From SZAS-103 sp038323475 (lineage in GTDB: Bacteria > Pseudomonadota > Gammaproteobacteria > Xanthomonadales > Xanthomonadaceae): a DNA stretch of 64,000 nt. How positions within the stretch are numbered: the first letter of the stretch is position 1; each line of letters opens with the position of its first letter. Where the stretch lies: NCBI GenBank assembly GCA_038323475.1, contig JBBQHA010000001.1, positions 12,855-76,854 on the forward strand. Reading direction: 5' to 3'. The translations under genes and the position numbers were made by a program. The notes beneath the pieces were generated by a model that did no database searches, had not been told where the DNA came from, and saw only the letters and a list, made by a program, of their open reading frames with translations. Below are positions 8,425 through 15,512 of this stretch, piece by piece.

Positions 8425-9144
8425 TCACGGCGTCATCGTTGCCGGCAGCAGGCGGTCGTATTCGTCCTTGACCACGGCATAGCACTCGCACGTGCGTCGT
8501 TCGAGCCCAGGTCGGTCGAGCACGGTGATTCGGCCACGCCGGTAGTTGATGAGCCCGGCCTGATGCAGGTTGCCGGCTGCCTCGGTGACGCCTTCGCGGC
8601 GCACGCCGAGCATGTTGGCGATGAGTTCCTGCGTCATCACCAGTTCGTTCGATTGCAGGCGGTCGAGGCTCAACAGCAGCCAGCGGCACAACTGCTGGTC
8701 GAGCGAGTGGTGGCGGTTGCAGACTGCCGTCTGCGACATCTGGGTGATCAATGCCTGGGTGTAGCGCAGCAGCAGGTGCAATGCGGGGCCTGCCCGGTCG
8801 AACTCCTCCATCAGCATGTTCGCCTTCAGCCGATAGCCGTGCCCGGCGCTCTGCACGACCGCACGGCTCGGCGTCGAATTGCCGCCCATGAACAGCGAAA
8901 TGCCGACGACCCCTTCATACCCGACGATCGCGATCTCGGCCGAGGAGCCGTTTTCCATCACGTACAACAGCGAGACGATCGAGGTCGTCGGGAAATAGAC
9001 ATGGGCCAACTTGTCGCCCGACTCGTAGAGCACCTTCCCCAGCGGCATGTCCACGCTCTCGAGGTACGGCAGCAAGCGCTGCCATTCGGCATCGGGAAGC
9101 GCCGCAAGCAGTCCGTTATGGCGCGGGTCGGCAGTGACGCTCAT
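8425..9144 (-). CDS. Crp/Fnr-family transcriptional regulator, paralogue 3
   Basis: A 239-residue regulator close to paralogue 2 throughout: VYFPTTSIVSLLYVMENG in the sensor domain, TAVCNRHHSLDQQLCRWLLL in the dimer helix region, and TQELIANMLGVRREGVTEAA in the recognition helix. No canonical cNMP-binding or Fe-S residues are seen. ATG 9144 is preceded by TGAGG; the much longer upstream frame is not family sequence. It is convergent with the glycosyltransferase-barrel unit, so that unit is bracketed by two near-identical regulators. A copy of the shared dyad lies about 140 bases upstream. Confidence 0.88.
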   Translation of the reverse strand: MSVTADPRHNGLLAALPDAEWQRLLPYLESVDMPLGKVLYESGDKLAHVYFPTTSIVSLLYVMENGSSAEIAIVGYEGVVGISLFMGGNSTPSRAVVQSAGHGYRLKANMLMEEFDRAGPALHLLLRYTQALITQMSQTAVCNRHHSLDQQLCRWLLLSLDRLQSNELVMTQELIANMLGVRREGVTEAAGNLHQAGLINYRRGRITVLDRPGLERRTCECYAVVKDEYDRLLPATMTP

Positions 9145-9676
9145 CCGCACCTCATGCGCCGCAAGGTCGTCGAATCCGGCATTGCGGAGGGGTTCGCGCA
9201 GTGCCGATCGGAAAGAACGATTTTGGACCTGCCCAGCAGCCACCGCAACACGGCAGCGCACGGATATCCGACAAGCCGGGGCGTGTGCGCCAGCGTACAG
9301 ATGCCCCGCGAAATCGCGACTAGCTTGGTACCGTTGCCGCTTCCAGCAACCTTGCAACCCTGGGCTCCCGGCATGACCGTGCAATTCCGTGACAAAGCGG
9401 ACACCAGTCGCTATGCAGCCGCGGAGGATGCCTTTACCTCGGAAGGCGGCCATGTGGCGCTCGAAGACGAGGCGCCGGGGAAGGACGCCGCCACGGACCG
9501 TGGAAGCCTGCAGCCCGCCAGCGATTTCAGGACGACGATCCGTCGTTATTCTGCGCAGATGCATGCCGTTCTGGCGGGTTTCCGTCGCGGCGGGTCGCGG
9601 CGTGCACAGCGATCCGCGAACAATTCCACTCGGTAGCGCGCGAACGCGCGGCCGCCAACTCACTCGGGAGCAGCAC
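9145..9676. other. Divergent intergenic region
   Basis: About 530 bases between a Crp/Fnr gene (minus) and a small hypothetical gene (plus). It holds one copy of the shared dyad (9282-9301). An 87-codon plus-strand frame (9373-9636) has an ATG but no ribosome site and lower third-position GC than neighbouring genes, so I do not call it. Nothing else is recognised. Confidence 0.45.
9282..9301 (-). promoter_or_regulatory. Crp/Fnr-type dyad, copy e
   Basis: On the minus strand this reads TCTGTACG-CTGG-CGCACACG, with both core halves and the four-base spacer intact. It is about 140 bases upstream of the Crp/Fnr paralogue 3 start, suggesting autoregulation. Confidence 0.5.
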
Positions 9677-10108
9677 ATGGACAGGCAATTCCCAGTCTTC
9701 GCACCGCTCGGACGTCTTTACGATCCGCTGCCGCAATTGGCCGAGCGCGTCCATCGCGCCTTGCTGATCAAGGAGAAGATCGTCTGGACCGACAACAATG
9801 GCTACGTTTTCGCGACTCCGACGGATGGCCTGCGGACGATCGCGCCGCACGCGACCATCGGTGTCTTTGCGAAGTGGACGCCATTGCCGATGATCGAAAC
9901 GGGCTTGCGGGTCGCGTTGCGCGAACGCGCGAGTGCGTGGATCGTGGACTGGAAGGCGCAATCGCCGGGCAAGCGGGGTGATGGCATCCAGATCATCCGG
10001 TTCGCGCCAGCGCGCAAGCGCCGGCGCAAGGCGACCGACGGGGCGACCCGGGCGACACTGCCGAATGTCCATGTCCCGCAACCCGACCCATTGCAATCGC
10101 GGCTGTAG
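9677..10108 (+). CDS. Hypothetical protein
   Basis: A 143-residue soluble protein I do not recognise. It starts MDRQFPVFAPLGRLYDPLPQ, has a mixed alpha/beta body (KIVWTDNNGYVFATP) and ends in a strongly basic tail with RKRRRK. The start is well supported by CGGGAG seven bases before ATG 9677. A longer upstream frame is ignored because of this site. The basic tail could bind nucleic acid, but that is only a guess. Confidence 0.55.
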   Translation: MDRQFPVFAPLGRLYDPLPQLAERVHRALLIKEKIVWTDNNGYVFATPTDGLRTIAPHATIGVFAKWTPLPMIETGLRVALRERASAWIVDWKAQSPGKRGDGIQIIRFAPARKRRRKATDGATRATLPNVHVPQPDPLQSRL

Positions 10109-10126
10109 GCGCACCGACCTCGCGAC

Positions 10127-10152
10127 AAAAAAAACGCCCCGGAACCGGGGCG
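10127..10152 (-). terminator. Rho-independent terminator of the M4 protease gene
   Basis: On the minus strand a perfect CGCCCCGG/CCGGGGCG stem (10135-10142 with 10145-10152, two-base loop) is followed by eight T residues (10134-10127). It lies 70 bases past the protease stop. Confidence 0.85.
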
Positions 10153-10221
10153 TCGTGTTGCGAAAGACGGAGCACACCACGCACTCCGGCTTCCGGAACC
10201 CTCTGAAAGAACCGCAACCGA

Positions 10222-11814
10222 TCAATGCACGTTGAGCGCGCTCCAGGCTGCATTGACGGCCTTGTATTGCGTCGACGTCCCGCCGTACAGGTCCTTCGCC
10301 GCATACAGGGTCGCGGTGCGCGCGGCGTGGTAATCGGTGGCTGAGGTCATGTACACGGTCAGCGCGCGATACCAGATCTTCGCGGCCGCGGTACGGCCGA
10401 TGCCCTTGAGCGTGCTCGGACCATGGCACACCAGGTCGGCCGGGGTGAGGCCGAACCCGTTGACGACCGGGACGACGCTGCCTTCGGCGAGCAGGTAGTA
10501 GAAGTGATTCGCCACGCCGGACGAATAGTGCACGTCCAGGTAGTGCTGGAAGAAGTCGAGGTAGTCCGGATCGGTCGGATAGCAATCCGGCGAGATGCCG
10601 TCCAGGCTGGGCTTGAACATCGAGCGCAACGCGGAGTTCCCGGTGTTGCCGATGAACAGCTTCTCGCCGATCAGGTAGTTCGGCGGGTTGGCCGGATTGT
10701 TCGCGTAGAACTCGACCATCGTGCCCATCATGTCGGAATTGGCTTCGTTGAGCCCGCCCGACTCGCCTTCGTAGGCGAGATTCGCGGTGCGCGCGGTGAC
10801 GCCGTGGCTCATCTCATGACCGGTAATGTCGATCGCGGTGAACGGGTTCGTGTTGACGCCGTCGCCGTCGCCGAAGGTCATGCAGAAGCAGTCGTCGTTC
10901 CAGAACGCGTTCGAGAAGTTCTTCTGGAAATGCACGCGGGCAAGCGCGCCGACACCGTCGTTGGCGACACCCGCACGGCCATGGACATTGAGGTAGTAGT
11001 CCCAGGTCTGGCCGATGCCGTAATGCGCGTCGACTGCGACGGTTGCGCGATCGGACAGCGCGAAGTTGCCCCAGACATTGTCGGCATCGACGACGAGCAC
11101 GCCGTTGCCGCGGAATGAGTTGCCCATGTCGGTGGTGTAGCCACCGCCGCGGGTCGGATCCTTCATCTCGTAGTAACCGCGGCTGTTGCGTTGTGTATTC
11201 AGCGCGACCGTGCCCGCCTGCAGCGAATGGCCGCTGCCGACGACCGGCGTTCCGGAGCCGACGGTTTCGACCGTGTCCCAGTTGGCGATGATCGTCCCGC
11301 TGTCCGCATCGACGTAGTAATGCATGCGGGTCGGCGTGCGGTCCGCGCGGGTGCCGACGAACAGCACCTCGTACGCGAGCCTCGGTACGCCGCCGCGCGC
11401 ATAGACCACGAGGCTCGCGGTCGGCAGCCCTTCGAAGCCGGTGCCGAACACGACCCCGGCGCGGACGATCGCCTCGTCGGCTGTCAGGCGCGGATGCGTC
11501 GCCACGTCGATCGGCTTGGCGAGCGTCATGCTCACGCCGCCGAATCCACCGGCGGTCGTGTGGACCACCATGTCGCCGCCGATCACGCGCAGGCCGCGGA
11601 ACGTGCGGTCGAAGCGCACGTGCTGGTCGCCGTTGGGATCGACGATCACGTCGCGCGTCACGAATGCGTCGCTGCCGGAGGCATGCGCGAGGACCGGGTT
11701 CGCACGGATCAGCGCGAGCGCACGACCAACCATCTGGCCGTTGTTCGCGGCGTGTGCCTGCGCACCGAGCGCGGCGGTCAATGCAAGCAGCAGGACTTGT
11801 TTGCGGAACGCCAT
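10222..11814 (-). CDS. Secreted M4-family (thermolysin-like) metallopeptidase
   Basis: A 530-residue zinc endopeptidase precursor. The signal peptide is MAFRKQVLLLALTAALGAQA. An FTP/PepSY-type propeptide follows (FDRTFRGLRVIGGDMVVHTT; LAYEVLFVG), then the catalytic domain with HEMSHG (zinc ligands plus catalytic Glu) and GGLNEANSD (third ligand Glu). The C-terminal M4 domain ends at the protein end, with no PPC or P-domain extension. It is expected to be secreted and to mature by self-cleavage. ATG 11814 has AGAGGA upstream. A terminator follows, so it is monocistronic. A CCCCCC-N6-GGGGGG palindrome lies about 95 bases upstream of the start. Confidence 0.92.
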   Translation of the reverse strand: MAFRKQVLLLALTAALGAQAHAANNGQMVGRALALIRANPVLAHASGSDAFVTRDVIVDPNGDQHVRFDRTFRGLRVIGGDMVVHTTAGGFGGVSMTLAKPIDVATHPRLTADEAIVRAGVVFGTGFEGLPTASLVVYARGGVPRLAYEVLFVGTRADRTPTRMHYYVDADSGTIIANWDTVETVGSGTPVVGSGHSLQAGTVALNTQRNSRGYYEMKDPTRGGGYTTDMGNSFRGNGVLVVDADNVWGNFALSDRATVAVDAHYGIGQTWDYYLNVHGRAGVANDGVGALARVHFQKNFSNAFWNDDCFCMTFGDGDGVNTNPFTAIDITGHEMSHGVTARTANLAYEGESGGLNEANSDMMGTMVEFYANNPANPPNYLIGEKLFIGNTGNSALRSMFKPSLDGISPDCYPTDPDYLDFFQHYLDVHYSSGVANHFYYLLAEGSVVPVVNGFGLTPADLVCHGPSTLKGIGRTAAAKIWYRALTVYMTSATDYHAARTATLYAAKDLYGGTSTQYKAVNAAWSALNVH

Positions 11815-11908
11815 CGTCTTTTCCTCTCCGGGTTGTCGGGGCGATTGCTGCGGACGCAACAATCCATCATTCGAACGATCAGTGTGCGGGACGCCGCACG
11901 CGGAACAG

Positions 11909-11926
11909 CCCCCCATTTCAGGGGGG
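11909..11926. promoter_or_regulatory. GC palindrome upstream of the M4 protease gene
   Basis: CCCCCC-ATTTCA-GGGGGG, a perfect 6-bp inverted repeat with a 6-base spacer, 95-112 bases upstream of the protease start. A similar palindrome lies upstream of yadA (14970-14986). It has no T-run, and its position suggests a protein-binding site rather than a terminator. Confidence 0.35.
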
Positions 11927-11995
11927 ACGCGATCGGCGGCAGGCTGTTCCACTGGTCATGCCTGCACCCAGCGGGCGCCGCACACAGAGGCCCGC

Positions 11996-12454
11996 ATGAC
12001 CGTACGACCCGATTGCGCACTGCTCTGGCAGGAAGCCATGGACCATCTCGAAGCGCAGCGCTTTCCCGAGGCTGAAGGATGTTGCCGACGCCTCATCGCC
12101 TGTGCCCCGGAACAACCCTTGAGCTACGCGATGCTGTCGCGATTGAGCCGACTGCGCGGACTTGCGCGCGCGACATCCCTGTTCGCATTCGAGGCCTGCA
12201 AGCGCATGCGCGGTTCGCCCTGGCACGACCATCTGCTGGTCGGCGAGTTCCTGCGGAAAGCCGGCGAAACCCAGCTCGCCCGCGAAGTGCTGTCGCTGAT
12301 CGACCCGCACGATGGGGTCGACCGGGACGGCCTCGCGAAGCTCGCACGGCACTTCGAAGCGCTTGGAGACCAGCCGCGCGCGCGCTATTGCAACGACCTC
12401 GCGGGATCGCTCCCCCGGCGATCGCGCATCGTGAAGGTTCCCGCGCATACCTGA
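11996..12454 (+). CDS. Small helical (TPR-like) protein
   Basis: A 152-residue soluble helical protein. Residues 8-105 have the spacing of degenerate tetratricopeptide helices: LWQEAMDHLEAQRFPEAEGC, then SYAMLSRLSRLRGLARATSL, then a helix pair around KAGETQLAREVLSLIDP. No signal peptide is present. ATG 11996 has AGAGG eight bases upstream; the longer frame upstream overlaps the divergent protease gene and is not real. It is probably a protein-protein interaction module of unknown role. Confidence 0.6.
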   Translation: MTVRPDCALLWQEAMDHLEAQRFPEAEGCCRRLIACAPEQPLSYAMLSRLSRLRGLARATSLFAFEACKRMRGSPWHDHLLVGEFLRKAGETQLAREVLSLIDPHDGVDRDGLAKLARHFEALGDQPRARYCNDLAGSLPRRSRIVKVPAHT

Positions 12455-12489
12455 TCGGAAACAGGCCGGATCGAACGCGATCGCCCACC

Positions 12490-12570
12490 TCACCAGCCGA
12501 AGCCGTAACCGACAGCGGCTGGATCGCCACTGCCGTTGAAAGTGCGACCGAAGCAGCAGTTGCATACCGT
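12490..12570 (-). pseudogene. Remnant of a second YadA-type C-terminus
   Basis: Immediately after the yadA stop, in a shifted frame, the minus strand encodes 26 residues ending GDPAAVGYGFGW and a TGA. Over its last 20 positions it aligns without gaps to the real YadA end (SDSESSINAGAGFSW), sharing Gly2, Phe5, Ser8, Gly15, Gly17, Phe18 and Trp20. A C-terminal aromatic at a barrel end is expected. I read this as the decayed tail of a paralogous or displaced adhesin gene; the short length keeps confidence moderate. Confidence 0.4.
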
Positions 12571-12572
12571 CC

Positions 12573-14825
12573 TTACCAGCTGAAGCCCGCGCCGGCGTTG
12601 ATGCTGCTTTCACTATCGCTGAAGGCCCCGCCGATCGAGATGCTGGCGTGGTTGTTGTTGAACGCGCGTTGATAGCCGACCGCAAAGGCTTGCTGGCCGC
12701 CCTGGTTGCCGAAACCCACTCCGACCCGATTTGCGCCCGCCAGGCCGGAGGTGTTCATCGCCATCCCGGAGAGCGCCGATCCCATCGCACCGATCGTGCT
12801 GATGCGGCGATCCTGGAGCGCGAACCGGTTGTCGACGCTGATCGACAGCGCGCCCATCGCGCCGGTGGTGAAGTTGTTGGCGGAGGCCAGGGTGGACGCA
12901 TCGCCGGCCTGCATCTGCGACAGGTTCACCGCATCGTTGGCGCCAGTGCCCGCAGCGACATTGACGATGCGGCGTCCATTTCCAGCGCTGCCCACCGAGA
13001 CAGTGTTGGCCTGGTTGGCCACCGATCCCGCGCCGAGCGCGACGGCATTGGTGGCGTCGGCCGCGACCGAACTGTTGGCGCCGAACGCCGAACTGGAATC
13101 GCCGAGCGCCTGCGCGCTGCTGCCCATGGCCGTACTGTCAACGCCGGTTGCGAGCGCCAATGAACCGGCTGCGGTCGAATGGGCGCCGCTTGCGTTCGCG
13201 TCATCGCTGCCATCGGCGGGACCGGAGGCCTTGAAATAATGCTGGGCCGTCGCGACGCCGGAGGAGAGCGCATTCAGCTGTTCCATGGTTGCCGCATCGT
13301 GCGCATCGGTGCCGTCGGCGATGTTGGTGATTTGCCGATACATTCCGGTGCTCGCATCGCCTACCGAAACCGTGTTCGCGCGGGTTCCGGTCGAGGAATA
13401 GCTGCCCAGCGCGACGCTGTTGTCGGCCGATGCGGTGGCATGCGCGCCAAGCGCGGTGCTGACCGCGCCCGAGGCCGTGCTGCCTGCACCGCTTGCAGTG
13501 CTGTTCGATGCGGAAGCCGTGCTGCCTGCGCCGGTTGCGGTGCTGCTGTCGCCGGACGCCGTGCTCATCGCGCCGGTGGCGCTCGCATAGGCGCCGCTCG
13601 CGCTGCTCCTGTAACCAGTGGCATTGCTGCCGATGCCCGCTGCCGTGCTGTAAGCGCCGAGCGCCGAACTGAAATCGCCGGTCGCCGTGCTGGTATCGCC
13701 GAGCGCCGTGCTCGATGTTCCCGCCGCAACCGCTGCCGAGCCGATCGCGGTACTGGAGTCGCCGATCGCGACGCTATACGCACCATTCGCCGTGCTGAGA
13801 TTGCCGAGCGCATGGCTGTAGGCGCCTTCGGCGGAACTGAAGTCGCCGAGCGCCACGCTGTACGCGCCGGTTGCATTGCTGTGACCGCCGGTCGCCTGTG
13901 CATACACGCCGTTGGCCGTGCTGAAGTCGCCGAGCGCGCTGCTGTAGGCGCCGGTCGCCGTGCTCGCAAAACCGGATGTGTAGGTGTGGTTGCCGGTAGC
14001 CGTGGAGAAATCGCCGCCCGCGTATGCGGCAGCGCCGGTAGCGCTGGAGAACTTGCCCAGGGCCGTGCTGTAGGTGCCCGCGGCATGGCTGCCATAGCCG
14101 ATCGCATAGCTGCCGGCTCCGGTTGCATCGCTCCTGATGCCATATGCGAGCGAGTGATACCCCGTGGCTGTCGACACATTGCCGATGGCATCGGCACCCG
14201 CACCGGTCGCAGTGGAATAGTTGCCGAGTGCGTGAGCATTCGCGCCGGTTGCGGTGGAAGCGCCACCCAGCGCGTAGGCGGCGCCGGTCGCCGTGCTGAA
14301 ATCGCCGACGGCATGACTGCCTGTGCCGATCGCGGCGGCGAAGATGCCTTCGGCCTTGGCACCAAGCCCGATCGCAGTACTATAGGCGCCGGTGGCCTGG
14401 CTGAAGTTGCCGATCGCGGTCGCGTAACCCTTCTCATTTCCGCCGTTCTGCCCGCTGTTCGAGCCGCTCGCGTTGGCGTAGGCGCCGATCGCCACGCTGT
14501 TGTTGTAGGCGTAGGAGTGGTAGCCGATCGCAGTCGAGGCTGCCCGGAACCCATATCCACCGGACACGCGATCGGCAGACCGCGCGTATGCCCCGATCGC
14601 GATCGCGCCGTTCGCCGCACCGACGGTTCCCGCCGAGCTGCCGTAGCCGACCGATGTGCTGTATCCGCCGACCGCATTGCCGTTCGCGCATTCGGTGCTG
14701 GTGCCGTCGTCGCAATCCTGCGCGAGCGCGATGGTTGGCGCGACGCCCATCGCAACCAATACGGCAGCTGCGAGCAGGGTGCGAGCATGGCAGCTCGAGC
14801 GAAGGGTGCGTCGGACGATGGTCAC
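12573..14825 (-). CDS. YadA-type trimeric autotransporter adhesin
   Basis: A 750-residue surface adhesin (type Vc secretion). The signal peptide spans about residues 1-36 (ending TIALAQ). The head, about residues 50-480, is built from 14-residue left-handed beta-roll repeats of the type STATGAYSSALGDF. Two neck/stalk segments follow (NTVSVGDASTGMYRQITNIA; NTVSVGSAGNGRRIVNVAAG), then a second short head, a coiled stalk and the YadA anchor (RVGVGFGNQGGQQAFAVGYQ to GAGFSW). The start is GTG 14825, since GAGGAG lies seven bases upstream and the signal peptide begins there; a long 5' extension of the frame is spurious. It is divergent from a MalT-like regulator. Confidence 0.93.
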   Translation of the reverse strand: MTIVRRTLRSSCHARTLLAAAVLVAMGVAPTIALAQDCDDGTSTECANGNAVGGYSTSVGYGSSAGTVGAANGAIAIGAYARSADRVSGGYGFRAASTAIGYHSYAYNNSVAIGAYANASGSNSGQNGGNEKGYATAIGNFSQATGAYSTAIGLGAKAEGIFAAAIGTGSHAVGDFSTATGAAYALGGASTATGANAHALGNYSTATGAGADAIGNVSTATGYHSLAYGIRSDATGAGSYAIGYGSHAAGTYSTALGKFSSATGAAAYAGGDFSTATGNHTYTSGFASTATGAYSSALGDFSTANGVYAQATGGHSNATGAYSVALGDFSSAEGAYSHALGNLSTANGAYSVAIGDSSTAIGSAAVAAGTSSTALGDTSTATGDFSSALGAYSTAAGIGSNATGYRSSASGAYASATGAMSTASGDSSTATGAGSTASASNSTASGAGSTASGAVSTALGAHATASADNSVALGSYSSTGTRANTVSVGDASTGMYRQITNIADGTDAHDAATMEQLNALSSGVATAQHYFKASGPADGSDDANASGAHSTAAGSLALATGVDSTAMGSSAQALGDSSSAFGANSSVAADATNAVALGAGSVANQANTVSVGSAGNGRRIVNVAAGTGANDAVNLSQMQAGDASTLASANNFTTGAMGALSISVDNRFALQDRRISTIGAMGSALSGMAMNTSGLAGANRVGVGFGNQGGQQAFAVGYQRAFNNNHASISIGGAFSDSESSINAGAGFSW
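13400..14690 (-). repeat. 42-bp coding repeats of the adhesin head
   Basis: Roughly thirty degenerate tandem units of about 42 bases, each encoding one 14-residue turn of the YadA head (SxATGxxSxAxGxx). They are in phase with the reading frame and would permit length change by recombination. Boundaries are approximate. Confidence 0.7.
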
Positions 14826-14969
14826 GATAAGTCTCCTCAGGGATGGACGATGGCCGGACCCGGGACTCCGGGCGCGATGCGCGGATGTGCGATGCGCGCA
14901 TGCCGGCCGCAAGTAATCCCGGCGACGATAGAGCAAACATGCCGATACGCGACGTGATATCCGCGAATA

Positions 14970-14986
14970 CCCCCCGCGCCGGGGGG
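14970..14986. promoter_or_regulatory. GC palindrome upstream of yadA
   Basis: CCCCCC-GCGCC-GGGGGG (6-bp arms, 5-base spacer), about 145-161 bases upstream of the yadA start. It resembles the CCCCCC-ATTTCA-GGGGGG site upstream of the M4 protease gene. On the minus strand both are followed by a TTC..GCG segment. Confidence 0.35.
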
Positions 14987-15138
14987 GCATTTCGGGCCAG
15001 CGGTACGGTGCCAGACCAGCGCTAGCCGGAAAACCGTGACGCAATCGAGCATCGTCGATCCATCGAGACGGCCTGGACGGTATCGATGCGCCATCCGAAG
15101 TCGATGAAGTACCGAAGTTGTGCGCTCTCAGGCCTGCT

Positions 15139-15197
15139 TGTGCGATTACCGAACATGGCATGTGCGACTGCCGGCATGTTTGTGCGATTACCGCACA
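15139..15197. promoter_or_regulatory. Three tandem TGTGCG-N5-CG dyads
   Basis: Three 17-bp units repeat at 22- and 20-base steps: TGTGCGATTACCGAACA (15139), TGTGCGACTGCCGGCAT (15161) and TGTGCGATTACCGCACA (15181). The last is a perfect inverted repeat (TGTGCG/CGCACA). A degenerate fourth unit starts at 15119. Spacing of about two helical turns places all units on one DNA face, as expected of operators for a self-associating regulator. They lie 316-374 bases before the regulator start and over 300 bases upstream of yadA. Confidence 0.55.
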
Positions 15198-15512
15198 CAA
15201 ATCGCGGCGACATCGTGCAGAATCCGCACGCCATTTCGTGCGCCCAATGTGTCGATTAGCGACGCGACGCACACATTCCGCCGCGCTTCGGACGGGTCGA
15301 TCGGTTACGCTTGCATGCGGCATCGACGATGCAATCCGCCGACCGGTTTCACTTCGACGGTCATATCGTTTGGCAGACAAGAAACATGCGACGCAGGTTT
15401 TGACATGACCTCCCTCACCCCGCCATCGGCGCCGCCGATGGTTCCCCCCTCTCCCGCGTAGCAGGAGAGCGAGGATCGCGTCGCTTCACGACTTTCACGT
15501 TGATGGCGAGAC

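Larger units (their letters stand above)
14826..15512. other. Divergent intergenic region between yadA and the MalT-like gene
   Basis: About 690 bases with no supported gene. It contains a GC palindrome near 14970-14986, three tandem TGTGCG-N5-CG dyads at 15139-15197, and two small hairpins just before the regulator gene: CCATCGGC/GCCGATGG at 15423-15441 and CTCTCC/GGAGAG at 15449-15469. Confidence 0.5.

Noticed and set aside
9373..9636. 87-codon plus-strand frame between Crp/Fnr paralogue 3 and the small gene at 9677
   Set aside because: No ribosome site, lower third-position GC than neighbouring genes, and it overlaps a likely promoter region with a dyad.
12706..14957. Plus-strand open frames and CRISPR-like periodicity over the yadA repeats
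   Set aside because: The 42-base period has no spacers and is in phase with 14-residue YadA head repeats, so it is coding repetition, not CRISPR.
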